A stretch of 64,000 bases of DNA. Origin: Megaustenia siamemsis. Lineage: Eukaryota; Mollusca; Gastropoda; Stylommatophora; Ariophantidae. The position numbers were made by a program, and so were the translations under genes. Location: the NCBI GenBank assembly GCA_032433765.1, contig JAVIAB010000124.1:71535746-71599745 (forward strand). Direction: 5' to 3'. Positions 39,801 to 54,600 of the stretch are shown here, piece after piece (the stretch's first letter is position 1; each line of letters starts with the position of its first letter). The notes beneath the pieces are model-generated. The model ran no database searches, was not told where the DNA came from, and worked only from the letters and a program-made list of their open reading frames with translations.

Positions 39801-42800
39801 ACATGATGATGATGAAGATGAGTGAGACAGAGATTCAAATGGAAGAAGTATGCGGCACATGATGATGGAGATGAGTGAGGCAGAGATCCAAATGGAAGAA
39901 GTATGCGGCACATGACGATGAAGATGAGTGAGACAGAGATCCAAATGGAAGAAGTATGCGCACATGATGATGATGAAGATGAGTGAGACAGAGATTCAAA
40001 TGGAAGAAGTATGCGGCACATGACGATAAAGATGAGTGAGACAGAGATCCAAATGGAAGAAGTATGCGGCACATGATGATGATGATGAAGATGAATGAGA
40101 CAGAGATCCAATGGAAGAAGTTTGCGCACATGATGATGATGAAGATGAGTGAGACATAGATCCAAATGGAAGAAGTATGCGGCACATGATGATGGAGATG
40201 AGTGAGACAGATTCAAATGGAAGAAGTATGTTGCACATGATGATGGAGATGAGTGAGACAGATTCAAATGGAAGAAGTATGCGGCACATGATGATGAAGA
40301 TGAGTGAGACAGAGATTCAAATGGAAGAAGTATGCGGCACATGACGATGAAGATTAGTGAGGCATAGATCCAAATGGAAGAAGTATGCGGCACATGATGA
40401 TGAAGATGAGTGAGACAGAGATCCAAATGGAAGAAGTATGCGCCACATGATGATGGAGATGAGTGAGACAGAGATTCAAATGGAAGAAGTATGCGGCACA
40501 TGACGATGAAGATGAGTGAGACAGAGATTCAAATGGAAGAAATATGCGCACATGATAATGGAGATGAGTTAGACAGAGATTCAAATGGAAGAAGTATGCA
40601 GCACATGATGATGGAGATGAGTGAGACAGAGATTCAAATGGAAGAAGTATGCGCACATGATGATGATGAAAATGAGTGAGACAGAGATCCAAATGGAAGA
40701 AGTATGCGCACATGATGATGAAGATGAGTGAGACAGAGATTCAAATGGAAGAAGTATGCGGCACATGATGATGGAGATGAGTGAGACAGAGATTCAAATG
40801 GAAGAAGTATGCACACATGATGATGGAGATGAGTGAGACAGATTCAAATGGAAGAATTTGCGGCACATGATGATGGAGATGAGTGAGACAGAGATTCAAA
40901 TGGAAGAAGTATGCGGCAGATGATGATGATGAAGATGAGTGAGACAGAGATCCAAATGGAAGAAGTATGCGGCACATGATGATGATGAAGATGAGTGAGA
41001 CAGAGATCCAAATGGAAGATGTATGCGGCACATGATGATGAAGATGAGTGAGACAGAGATCCAAATGGAAGAAGTATGCGGCACATGATTATAAAGATGA
41101 GTGAGACAGAGATTTAAATGGCATAAGTGTGCGGCACATGATGATGGAGATAAGAGTGAGACAGAGTTTCAAATGGAAGAAATATGCGGCACATGATTAT
41201 GAAGATGAGTAAAACAGAGATCGAAATGGAAGAAGTATGCGCCACATGATGATGATGATGATGAGTGAGACAGAGATCCAAATGGAAGAAGTATGCGCAC
41301 ATGATGATGATGAAGATGAGTGAGACAGAGATTCAAATGGAAGAAGTATGCGGCACATGATGATGGAGATGAGTGAGACAGAGATACAAATGGAAGAAGT
41401 ATGCAGCACATGATGATGAGTGAGACAGAGATTCAAATGGAAGAAGTATGTGGAACATGATGATGATGATGATGAGTGAGACATAGATCCCAATGCAAGA
41501 AGTATGCTGCACATGATGATAATGATGATGAGTGAGACAGAGATTCAAATGGAAGAAGTATGCGGCACTTGATGACGATGAAGATGAGTGAGACAGAGAT
41601 TCAAATGGAAGAAGTATGCGGCACATGATGATGATGAAGATGAGAGAGACAGAGATTCAAATGGAAGAAGTATGCGGCACTTGATGACGATGAAGATGAG
41701 TGAGACAGACATTCAAATGGAAGAAGTATGCGGCACATGATGATGAAGATGAGTGAGACAGACATTCAAATGGAAGAAGTATGCAGCACATGATGATGAG
41801 TGAAATAGAGGCCCAAATGCAAGAAGTATGCGGCACATGATGATGATGATGATGTGTGAGACATATATCCCAATGAAAGAAGTGTGCAGCACATGATGAT
41901 AATGATGATGAGTGAGACAGATATCCAAATGGAATAAGTATGCGGCACATGATGACGATGAAGATGAGTGAGACAGAGAATCAAATGGAATAAGTATGCG
42001 GCACATGATGAGTGAGACTGAGATTCAAATGGAAGAAGTATATAGCACATGATGATGATGATGATGAGTGAGACAGAGATTCATTTGTAAGAAGTATGCG
42101 GCACATGATGATGATGAAGATGAGTGAGACAGAGATTCAAATGGAAGAAGTATGCGGCACATGATGATGGAGATGAGTGAGACAGAGATCCAAATGGAAG
42201 AAGTATGTGGCACATGATGATGGATATGAGTGAGACAGAGATCCAAATGGAAGAAGTATGCGCACATGATGATGGAGATGATTGAGACAGAGATCCAAAT
42301 GGAAGAAGTATGCGGCATGTGATGATGATGAAGCTGAGTGAGACAGAGATCCAAATGGAAGATGTATGCGGCACATGATGATGAAGATGAGTGAGACAGA
42401 GATCCGAATGGAAGTATGCTGCACATGATGATGAAGATGAGTGAGACAGAAATCCAAATGGCATGAGTGTGCGGTACATGATGATGGAGATGAATGAGAC
42501 AGAGATTCAAATGGAAGAAGTATGCGGCACATGATGATGAAGATGAGAGAGACAGCGATTTAAATGGCAGAAGTATGCGGCACATGATGATGGAGATGAG
42601 TGAGACAGAGATCCAAATGGAAGAAGTATGCGGCACATGATGATGATGATGAGTGAGACAGAGATCCAAATGGAAGAAGTATGCGGCACATGATGATGAT
42701 GATGATGAGTGAGACATAGATCCCAATGGAAGAAGTATGCGGCACATGATGATAATGATGATGAGTGAGACAGATATCCAAATGCAAGAAGTATGCGGCA

Positions 42801-43349
42801 CATGATGATGATGGAGATGAGTGAGAAGAGATTCAAATGGAAGAAGTATGCAGCACATGATGACGATGAAGATGAGTGAGACAGAGATTCAAATGGAAGA
42901 AGTATGCGGAACATGATGAGTGAGACAGAGATTCAAATGGAAGAAGTATGCGGCACATGATGATGATGAAGATGAGTGAGACAGAGATTCAAATGGAAGA
43001 AGTATGCGGCACATGATGATGATGAAGATGAGTGAGACAGAGATCCAAATTGAAGAAGTATGCGGCACATGATGATGATGAAGATGAGTGAGACAGAGAT
43101 TCAAATGGAAGAAGTATGCGGCACATGATGATGGAGATGAGTGAGACAGAGATCCAAATGGAAGAAGTATGCGGCACATGATGATGAAGATGAGTGAGAC
43201 AGAGATCCAAATGGAAGAAGTATGCGCACATGATGATGATGAAGATGAGTGAGACAGAGATTCAAATGGAAGAAGTATGCGGCACATGACGATAAAGATG
43301 AGTGAGACAGAGATCCAAATGGAAGAAGTATGCGGCACATGATGATGAT

Positions 43350-46300
43350 GATGAAGATGAATGAGACAGAGATCCAATGGAAGAAGTTTGCGCACATGAT
43401 GATGATGAAGATGAGTGAGACAGAGATCCAAATGGAAGAAGTATGCGGCACATGATGATGGAGATGAGTGAGACAGATTCAAATGGAAGAAGTATGTTGC
43501 ACATGATGATGGAGATGAGTGAGACAGATTCAAATGGAAGAAGTATGCGGCACATGATGATGAAGATGAGTGAGACAGAGATCAAAATGAAGAAGTATGC
43601 GGCACATGATGATGAGGATGAGTGAGACAGAGATCCAAATGAAAGAAGTATGCGGCACATGATGATGAAGATGAGTGAGACAGAGATTCAAATGGAAGAA
43701 GTATGCGGCACATGATGATGGAGATGATGAGACAGAGATTCAAATGGAAGAAGTATGCGGGACATGACGATAAAGATGAGTGAGACAGAGATCCAAATGG
43801 AAGAAGTATGCGGCACATGATGATGAAGATGAGTGAGACAGAGATTCAAATGGCAGAAGTATGCGCACATGATGATGATGAAGATGAGTGAGACAGAGAT
43901 TCAAATGGAAGAAGTATGCGCACATGATGATGATGAAGATGAGTGAGACAGAGATCAAATGGAAGAAGTATGCGCACATGATGATGATGATGATGAGTGA
44001 GACAGAGATCCAAATGGAAGAAGTATGCGGCACATGATGATGAAGATGAGTGAGACAGAGATCCAAATGGAAGAAGTATGCGGCACATGATGATGAAGAT
44101 GAGTGAGACAGAGATCCAAATGGAAGAAGTATGCGGCACATGATGATGATGAGATGAGTGAGACAGAGATCCAAATGGAAGAAGTATGCGGCACATGATG
44201 ATGAAGATGAGTGAGACAGAGATTCAAATGGAAGAAGTATGCGCACATGATGATGGAGATGAGTGAGACAGAGAATCAAATGGAAGAAGTATGCGGCACA
44301 TGATGATGGAGATGAGTGAGACAGAGATTCAAATGGAAGAAGTATGCGCACATGATGATGGAGATGAGTGAGACAGAGATTCAAATGGAAGAAGTATGCG
44401 GCACATGATGATGGAGATGAGTGAGACAGAGATTCAAATGGAAGAAGTATGCGGCACATGATGATGGAGATGAGTGAGACAGAGATTCAAATGGAAGAAG
44501 TATGCGGCACATGATGATGGAGATGAGTGAGACAGAGATTCAAATGGAAGAAGTATGCGGCACATGATGATGGAGATGAGTGAGACAGAGATTCAAATGG
44601 AAGAAGTATGCGGCACATGATGATGGAGATGAGTGAGACAGAGATTCAAATGGAAGAAGTATTGGCACATGATGATGGAGATGAGTGAGACAGAGATTCA
44701 AATGGAAGAAGTATGCGCACATGATGATGGAGATGAGTGAGACAGAGATTCAAATGGAAGAAGTATGCGGCACATGATGATGGAGATGAGTGAGACAGAG
44801 ATTCAAATGGAAGAAGTATGCGGCACATGATGATGGAGATGAGTGAGACAGAGATCAAATGGAAGAAGTATGCGGCACATGATGATGAAGATGAGGAGAC
44901 AGAGATCCAAATGGAAGAAGTATGCGGCACATGATGATGAAGATGAGGAGACAGAGATCCAAATGGAAGAAGTATGCGCCACATGATGATGGAGATGAGT
45001 GAGACAGAGATTCAAATGGAAGAAGTATGCGGCACATGATGATGAAGATGAGTGAGACAGAGATTCAAATGGAAGAAGTATGCGCACATGATGATGGAGA
45101 TGAGTGAGACAGAGATTCAATGAAGAAGTATGCGGCACATGATGATGGAGATGAGTGAGACAGAGATTCAAATGGAAGAAGTATGCGGCACATGATGATG
45201 AAGATGAGTGAGACAGAGATCCAAATGGAAGAAGTATGCGCACATGATGATGATGAAGATGAGTGAGACAGAGATTCAAATGGAAGAAGTATGCGGCACA
45301 TGATGATAAAGATGAGTGAGACAGAGATCAAAATGGAAGAAGTATGCGGCACATGATGATGATGATGAAGATGAATGAGACAGAGATCCAATGGAAGAAG
45401 TATGCGCACATGATGATGATGAAGATGAGTGAGACAGAGATTCAAATGGAAGAAGTATGCGGCACATGATGATGGAGATGAGTGAGACAGATTCAAATGG
45501 AAGAAGTATGTTGCACATGATGATGGAGATGAGTGAGACAGATTCAAATGGAAGAAGTATGCGGCACATGATGATGAAGATGAGTGAGACAGAGATCAAA
45601 TGGAAGAAGTATGCGGCACATGATGATGAAGATGAGTGAGACAGAGATCCAAATGGAAGAAGTATGCGGCACATGATGATGATGATGAGTGAGACAGAGA
45701 TTCAAATGGAAGAAGTATGCGGCACATGATGATGGAGATGAGTGAGACAGAGATTCAAATGGAAGAAGTATGCGGCACATGATGATAAAGATGAGTGAGA
45801 CAGAGATCCAAATGGAAGAAGTATGCGGCACATGATGATGAAGATGAGTGAGACAGAGATTCAAATGGCAGAAGTATGCGGCACATGATGATGGAGATGA
45901 GTGAGACAGAGATTCAAATGGAAGAAGTATGCGCACATGATGATGATGAAGATGAGTGAGACAGAGATCAAATGGAAGAAGTATGCGCACATGATGATGA
46001 TGATGATGATGAGTGAGACAGAGATTCAAATGGAAGAAGTATGCGGCACATGACGATGAAGATGAGTGAGACAGAGATCCAAATGGAAGAAGTATGCGGC
46101 ACATGATGATGATGGAGATGAGTGAGACAGAGATTCAAATGGAAGAAGTATGCGGCACATGATGATGAAGATGAGTGAGACAGAGATCCAAATGGAAGAA
46201 GTATGCGGCACATGATGATGATGGAGATGAGTGAGACAGAGATCCAAATGGAAGAAGTATGCGGCACATGATGATGGAGATGAGTGAGACAGAGATTCAA

Positions 46301-49300
46301 ATGGAAGAAGTATGCGCACATGATGATGGAGATGAGTGAGACAGAGAATCAAATGGAAGAAGTATGCGGCACATGATGATGGAGATGAGTGAGACAGAGA
46401 TTCAAATGGAAGAAGTATGCGCACATGATGATGGAGATGAGTGAGACAGAGATTCAAATGGAAGAAGTATGCGGCACATGATGATGGAGATGAGTGAGAA
46501 AGATTCAAATGGAAGAAGTATGCGGCACATGATGATGGAGATGAGTGAGACAGAGATTCAAATGGAAGAAGTATGCGGCACATGATGATGGAGATGAGTG
46601 AGACAGAGATTCAAATGGAAGAAGTATGCGGCACATGATGATGGAGATGAGTGAGAAAAATTCAAATGGAAGAAGTATGCGGCACATGATGATGGAGATG
46701 AGTGAGACAGAGATTCAAATGGAAGAAGTATTGGCACATGATGATGGAGATGAGTGAGACAGAGATTCAAATGGAAGAAGTATGCGCACATGATGATGGA
46801 GATGAGTGAGACAGAGATTCAAATGGAAGAAGTATGCGGCACATGATGATGGAGATGAGTGAGACAGAGATTCAAATGGAAGAGGTATGCGGCACATGAT
46901 GATGGAGATGAGTGAGACAGATTCAAATGGAAGAAGTATGGGGCACATGATGATGAAGATGAGTGAGACAGAGATCAAATGGAAGAAGTATGCGGCACAT
47001 GATGATGAAGATGAAGGGGACAGAGATCCAAATGGAAGAAGTATGCGGCACATGACTATAAAGATGAAGGATACTGAGATCCAAATGGAAGAAGTATGCG
47101 CCACATGATGATGGAGATGAGTGAGACAGAGATTCAAATGGAAGAAGTATGCGGCACATGATGATGAAGATGAGTGAGACAGAGATTCAAATGGAAGAAG
47201 TATGCGCACATGATGATGGAGATGAGTGAGACAGAGATTCAAATGTAAGAAGTATGCGGCACATGATGATGGAGATGAGTGAGACAGAGATTCAAATGGA
47301 AGAAGTATGCAAGCACATGATGATGATGAAGATGAGTGAGACAGAGATCCAAATGGAAGAAGTATGCGCACATGATGATGATGAAGATGAGTGAGACAGA
47401 GATTCAAATGGAAGAAGTATGCGGCACATGATGATAAAGATGAGTGAGACAGAGATCAAATGGAAGAAGTATGCGGCACATGATGATGATGATGAAGATG
47501 AATGAGACAGAGATCCAATGGAAGAAGTTTGCGCACATGATGATGATGAAGATGAGTGAGACATAGATTCAAATGGAAGAAGTATGCGGCACATGATGAT
47601 GGAGATGAGTGAGACAGATTCAAATGGAAGACGTATGTTGCACATGATGATGGAGATGAGTGAGACAGATTCAAATGGAAGAAGTATGCGGCACATGATG
47701 ATGAAGATGAGTGAGACAGAGATCAAATGAAAGAAGTATGCGGCACATGATGATGAAGATGAGTGAGACAGAGATCCAAATGAAAGAAGTATGCGGCACA
47801 TGATGATGATGATGAGTGAGACAGAGATTCAAATGGCAGAAGTATGCGGCACATGATGATGGAGATGAATGAGACAGAGATTCAAATGGAAGAAGTATGC
47901 GGCACATGATGATAAAGATGAGTGAGACAGAGATCCAAATGAAAGAAGTATGCGGCACATGATGATGAAGATGAGTGAGACAGAGATTCAAATGGCAGAA
48001 GTATGCGGCACATGATGATGGAGATGAATGAGACAGAGATTCAAATGGAAGAAGTATGCGCACATGATGATGATGAAGATGAGTGAGACAGAGATCGAAA
48101 TGGAAGAAGTATGCGCACATGATGATGATGATGATGATGAGTGAGACAGAGATTCAAATGGAAGAAGTATGCGGCACATGATGATGAAGATGAGTGAGAC
48201 AGAGATCCAAATGGAAGAAGTATGCGGCACATGATGATGATGGAGATGAGTGAGACACAGATTCAAATGGAAGAAGTATGCGGCACATGACGATGAAGAT
48301 GAGTGAGACAGAGATCCAAATGGAAGAAGTATGCGGCACATGATGATGATGGAGATGAGTGAGACAGAGATCCAAATGGAAGAAGTATGCGGCACATGAT
48401 GATGGAGATGAGTGAGACAGAGATTCAAATGGAAGAAGTATGCGCACATGATGATGGAGATGAGTGAGACAGAGAATCAAATGGAAGAAGTATGCGGCAC
48501 ATGATGATGGAGATGAGTGAGACAGAGATTCAAATGGAAGAAGTATGCGCACATGATGATGGAGATGAGTGAGACAGAGATTCAAATGGAAGAAGTATGC
48601 GGCACATGATGATGGAGATGAGTGAGAAAGATTCAAATGGAAGAAGTATGCGGCACATGATGATGGAGATGAGTGAGACAGAGATTCAAATGGAAGAAGT
48701 ATGCGGCACATGATGATGGAGATGAGTGAGACAGAGATTCAAATGGAAGAAGTATGCGGCACATGATGATGGAGATGAGTGAGAAAAATTCAAATGGAAG
48801 AAGTATGCGGCACATGATGATGGAGATGAGTGAGACAGAGATTCAAATGGAAGAAGTATTGGCACATGATGATGGAGATGAGTGAGACAGAGATTCAAAT
48901 GGAAGAAATATGCGCACATGATGATGGAGATGAGTGAGACAGAGATTCAAATGGAAGAAGTATGCGGCACATGATGATGGAGATGAGTGAGACAGAGATT
49001 CAAATGGAAGAAGTATGCGGCACATGATGATGGAGATGAGTGAGACAGATTCAAATGGAAGAAGTATGGGGCACATGATGATGAAGATGAGTGAGACAGA
49101 GATCAAAATGGAAGAAGTATGCGGCACATGATGATGAAGATGAGTGGGACAGAGATCCAAATGGAAGAAGTATGCGGCACATGACTATAAAGATGAGGAT
49201 ACAGAGATCCAAATGGAAGAAGTATGCGCCACATGATGATGGAGATGAGTGAGACAAAGATTCAAATGGAAGAAGTATGCGGCACATGATGATGAAGATG

Positions 49301-51600
49301 AGTGAGACAGAGATTCAAATGGAAGAAGTATGCCGCACATGATGATGGAGATGAGTGAGACAGAGATTCAATGGAAGAAGTATGCGGCACATGATGATGG
49401 AGATGAGTGAGACAGAGATTCAAATGGAAGAAGTATGCGGCACATGATGATGATGAAGATGAGTGAGACAGAGATCCAAATGGAAGAAGTATGCGCACAT
49501 GATGATGATGAAGATGAGTGAGACAGAGATTCAAATGGAAGAAGTATGCGGCACATGACGATAAAGATGAGTGAGACAGAGATCAAATGGAAGAAGTATG
49601 CGGCACATGATGATGATGATGAAGATGAATGAGACAGAGATCCAATGGAAGAAGTATGCGCACATGATGATGATGAAGATGAGTGAGACAGAGATTCAAA
49701 TGGAAGAAGTATGCGGCACATGATGATGGAGATGAGTGAGACAGATTCAAATGGAAGAAGTATGTTGCACATGATGATGGAGATGAGTGAGACAGATTCA
49801 AATGGAAGAAGTATGCGGCACATGATGATGAAGATGAGTGAGACAGAGATCAAATGAAAGAAGTATGCGGCACATGATGATGAAGATGAGTGAGACAGAG
49901 ATCCAAATGAAAGAAGTATGCGGCACATGATGATGATGATGAGTGAGACAGAGATTCAAATGGCAGAAGTATGCGGCACATGATGATGGAGATGAGTGAG
50001 ACAGAGATTCAAATGGAAGAAGTATGCGGCACATGATGATAAAGATGAGTGAGACAGAGATCCAAATGAAAGAAGTATGCGGCACATGATGATGAAGATG
50101 AGTGAGACAGAGATTCAAATGGCAGAAGTACGCGGCACATGATGATGGAGATGAATGAGACAGAGATTCAAATGGAAGAAGTATGCGCACATGATGATGA
50201 TGAAGATGAGTGAGACAGAGATCGAAATGGAAGAAGTATGCGCACATGATGATGATGATGATGATGAGTGAGACAGAGATTCAAATGGAAGAAGTATGCG
50301 GCACATGATGATGAAGATGAGTGAGACAGAGATCCAAATGGAAGAAGTATGCGGCACATGATGATGATGGAGATGAGTGAGACACAGATTCAAATGGATG
50401 AAGTATGCGGCACATGATGATGAAGATGAGTGAGACAGAGATCCAAATGGAAGAAGTATGCGCACATGATGATGGAGATGAGTGAGACAGAGATTCAAAT
50501 GGAAGAAAAATGCGGCACATGATGATGGAGATGAGTGAGAAAGATTCAAATGGAAGAAGTATGCGGCACATGATGATGGAGATGAGTGAGACAGAGATTC
50601 AAATGGAAGAAGTATTGGCACATGATGATGGAGATGAGTGAGACAGAGATTCAAATGGAAGAATATGCGCACATGATGATGGAGATGAGTGAGACAGAGA
50701 TTCAAATGGAAGAAGTATGCGGCACATGATGATGGAGATGAGTGAGACAGAGATTCAAATGGAAGAGAGGTATGCGGCACATGATGATGGAGATGAGTGA
50801 GAAAGATTCAAATGGAAGAAGTATGCGGCACATGATGATGGAGATGAGTGAGACAGAGATTCAAATGGAAGAAGTATTGGCACATGATGATGGAGATGAG
50901 TGAGACAGAGATTCAAATGGAAGAAGTATGCGCACATGATGATGGAGATGAGTGAGACAGAGATTCAAATGGAAGAAGTATGCGGCACATGATGATGGAG
51001 ATGAGTGAGACAGAGATTCAAATGGAAGAAGTATGCGGCACATGATGATGGAGATGAGTGAGAAAGATTCAAATGGAAGAAGTATGCACACATGATGATG
51101 GAGATGAGTGAGACAGAGAATCAAATGGAAGAAGTATTGGCACATGATGATGGAGATGAGTGAGACAGAGATTCAAATGGAAGAAGTATGCGGCACATGA
51201 TGATGGAGATGAGTGAGACAGAGATCCAAATGGAAGAAGTATGCGGCACATGATGATGATGAAGATGAGTGAGACAGAGATCCAAATGGAAGAAGTATGC
51301 GCACATGATGATGATGAAGATGAGTGAGACAGAGATCCAAATGGAAGAAGTATGCGGCACATGATGATGGAGATGAGTGAGACAGATTCAAATGGAAGAA
51401 GTATGTTGCACATGATGATGGAGATGAGTGAGACAGATTCAAATGGAAGAAGTATGTGGCACATGATGATGGAGATGAGTGAGACAGATTCAAATGGAAG
51501 AAGTATGTGGCACATGATGATGAGTGAGACAGATTCAAATGGAAGAAGTATGTGGCACATGATGATGAGTGAGACAGATTCAAATGGAAGAAGTATGTGG
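43350..51600. repeat. Higher-order repeat of about 2.0-2.13 kb
   Basis: The variant GATGAATGAGACAGAG with CCAATGG recurs at 43356, 45370, 47497 and 49624, giving spacings of 2014, 2127 and 2127 bp. Each is followed by two or three 51-bp units with TATGTTGCAC, and preceded by GATAAAGATGAG units. The two 2127-bp copies (about 47.3-49.4 and 49.4-51.5 kb) also share GTGAGAAAAATTC and GTATTGGCAC units at matching places. Confidence 0.75.
44348..44660. repeat. Run of nearly identical consensus 53-bp units
   Basis: About six consecutive units from 44348 are identical to one another, with the same GGAGATGAG, GAGATTC and GCGGCAC choices at each position. The run ends at the GTATTGGCAC variant near 44660. 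Elsewhere adjacent units nearly always differ, so this looks like the most recently amplified or converted patch. Confidence 0.75.
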
Positions 51601-51645
51601 CACATGAAGATGAGTGCGAAATATTCAAATGGAAGAAGTATGCGG
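51358..51645. repeat. Cluster of 51-bp and 45-bp short units
   Basis: Three 51-bp units (51358-51408, 51409-51459, 51460-51510) lack the AG of GACAGAGATTC. Three 45-bp units follow (51511-51555, 51556-51600, 51601-51645), the last with GAAGATGAGTGCGAAATATTC. The CACATGAAGATGAGTGCG variant recurs at 53553, 55335, 57333 and 59175, marking five copies of a 1.8-2.0-kb higher-order block. 51601 to 55335 is 3734 bp. Because 51 and 45 are multiples of three, a plus-strand frame stays open here by accident of length. Confidence 0.8.
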
Positions 51646-54600
51646 CACATGATGATGGAGATGAGTGAGACAGAGATTCAAATGGAAGAAGTATGCGGCA
51701 CATGATGATGGAGATGAGTGAGACAGAGATTCAAATGGAAGAAGTATGCGGCACATGATGATGGAGATGAGTGAGACAGAGATTCAAATGGAAGAAGTAT
51801 GCGGCACATGATGATGATGAAGATGAGTGAGACAGAGATCCAAATAGAAGAAGTATGCGCACATGATGATGATGAAGATGAGTGAGACAGAGATTCAAAT
51901 TGAAGAAGTATGCGCACATGAGGATGATGAAGATGAGTGAGACAGAGATCCAAATGGAAGAAGTATGCGCACATGATGATGATGAGGATGAGTGAGACAG
52001 AGATCCAAATGGAAGAAGTATGCGGCAGATGATGATGATGAAGATGAGTGAGACAGAGATTCAAATGGAAGAAGTATGTCGCACATGACGATGGAGATGA
52101 GTGAGACAGAGATTCAAATGGAAGAAGTATGCGGCACATGAAGATGTAGATGAGTGAGACTGAGATTCGAAAGGAAGAAGTATGCGGCACATGATGATGG
52201 AGATGAGTGAGACAGAGATTAAAATGGCAGAAGTATGCGGCACATGATGATGTAGATGAGTGAGACTGAGATTCAAATGGAAGAAGTATGCGGCACATGA
52301 TGATGGAGATGAGTGAGACAGAGATTCAAATGGAAGAAGTATGTCGCACATGACGATGGAGATGAGTGAGACAGAGATTCAAATGGAAGAAGTATGCGGC
52401 ACATGAAGATGTAGATGAGTGAGACTGAGATTCAAATGGAAGAAGTATGCGGCACATGGTGATGGAGATGAGTGAGACAGAGATTAAATGGCAGAAGTAT
52501 GCGGCACATGATGATGTAGATGAGTGAGACTGAGATTCAATTGGAAGAAGTATGCGGCACATGATGATGGAGATGAGTGAGACAGAGATTCAAATGGAAG
52601 AAGTATTGGCACATGATGATGGAGATGAGTGTTACAGAGATTCAAATGGAAGAAATATGCGCACATGATGATGGAGATGAGTGAGACAGAGATTCAAATG
52701 GAAGAAGTATGCGGCACATGATGATGGAGATGAGTGAGACAGAGATTCAAATGGAAGAGGTATGCGGCACATGATGATGTAGATGAGTGAGAAAGATTCA
52801 AATGGAAGAAGTATGCGGCACATGATGATGGAGATGAGTGAGACAGAGATTCAAATGGAAGAAGTATTGGCACATGATGATGGAGATGAGTGTTACAGAG
52901 ATTCAAATGGAAGAAATATGCGCACATGATGATGGAGATGAGTGAGACAGAGATTCAAATGGAAGAAGTATGCGGCACATGATGATGGAGATGAGTGAGA
53001 CAGAGATTCAAATGGAAGAGGTATGCGGCACATGATGATGGAGATGAGTGAGAAAGATTCAAATGGAAGAAGTATGCGGCACATGATGATGGAGATGATT
53101 GAGACAGAGATTCAAATGGAAGAAGTATTGGCACATGATGATGGAGATGAGTGAGACAGAGATTCAAATGGAAGAAGTATGCGGCACATGATGGAGATGA
53201 GTGAGACAGAGATCCAAATGGAAGAAGTATGCGCACATGATGATGATGAAGATGAGTGAGACAGAGATTCAAATGGAAGAAGCATGCGGCACATGATGAT
53301 GATGAAGATGAGTGAAACAGAGATCCAATGGAAGAAGTTTGCGCACATGATGATGATGAAGATGAGTGAGACATAGATCCAAATGGAATAAGTATGCGGC
53401 ACATGATGATGGAGATGAGTGAGACAGATTCAAATGGAAAAAGTATGTTGCACATGATGATGGAGATGAGTGAGACAGATTCAAATGGAAGAAGTATGTG
53501 GCACATGATGATGGAGATGAGTGAGACAGATTCAAATGGAAGAAGTATGTGGCACATGAAGATGAGTGCGAAATATTCAAAAGGAAGAAGTATGCGGCAC
53601 ATGATGATGGAGATGAGTGAGACAGAGATTCAAATGGAAGAAGTATGCGGCACATGATGATGGAGATGAGTGAGACAGAGATTCAAATGGAAGAAGTATG
53701 CGGCACATGATGATGGAGATGAGTGAGACAGAGATTCAAATGGAAGAAGTATGCGGCACATGATGATGATGAAGATGAGTGAGACAGAGATCCAAATGGA
53801 AGAAGTATGCGCACGTGATGATGATGAAGATGAGTGAGACAGAGATTCAAATTGAAGAAGTATGCGCACATGAGGATGATGAAGATGAGTGAGACAGAGA
53901 TCCAAATGGAAGAAGTATGCGCACATGATGATGATGAGGATGAGTGAGACAGAGATCCAAATGGAAGAAGTATGCGGCAGATGATGATGATGAAGATGAG
54001 TGAGACTGAGATTCAAATGGAAGAAGTATGCGGCACATGACGATGAAGATGAGTGAGACAGAGATCCAAATGGAAGAAGTATGCGGCACATGATGATGAT
54101 GGAGATGAGTGAGACACAGATTCAAATGGAAGAAGTATGCGGCACATGACGATGAAGATGAGTGAGACAGAGATCCAAATGGAAGAAGTATGCGGCACAT
54201 GATGATGAAGATGAGTGAGACAGAGATCCAAATGGAAGAAGTATGCGGCACATGACGATGAAGATGAGTGAGACAGAGATCCAAATGGAAGAAGTATGCG
54301 CACATGATGATGGAGATGAGTGAGACAGAGATTCAAATGGAAGAAGTATGCGGCACATGATGATGGAGATGAGTGAGACAGAGATTCAAATGGAAGAAGT
54401 ATGCGCACATGATGATGGAGATGAGTGAGACAGAGATTCAAATGGAAGAAGTATGCGGCACATGATGATGGAGATGAGTGAGAAAGATTCAAATGGAAGA
54501 AGTATGCGGCACATGATGATGGAGATGAGTGAGACAGAGATTCAAATGGAAGAAGTATTGGCACATGATGATGGAGATGAGTGTTACAGAGATTCAAATG

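Larger units (their letters stand above)
4838..42950. repeat. Left domain of the 53-bp array, with marker cassette
   Basis: A run of distinctive units recurs here: GTGAAATAGAGGCCC with ATGCAAGAAG, then GAGACATATATCCC, then ATGATAATGATGATGAG, then ATGGAATAAG, then ATGATGACGATGAAG. I find the GTGAAATAGAGG-type unit near 6343, 7216, 8293, 9848, 10927, 12004, 13562, 14579, 17250, 19704, 20823, 22797, 23553, 25369, 27341, 28408, 29788, 30805, 32618, 33683, 36038, 38378, 39442 and 41806. A related unit, with GTGTAAAATAGAGGCCC, already lies at about 4910, beside the LINE. I find none after about 42.95 kb. Spacing is multi-unit and often repeated, showing higher-order structure. Confidence 0.8.

Noticed and set aside
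51352..51705. Plus-strand open frame of 117 codons with a repeated MSETDSNGRS motif
   Set aside because: It is open only because several 51- and 45-bp units occur together. Normal units contain in-frame TGA from the ATGATGATG tract. No evidence of selection.
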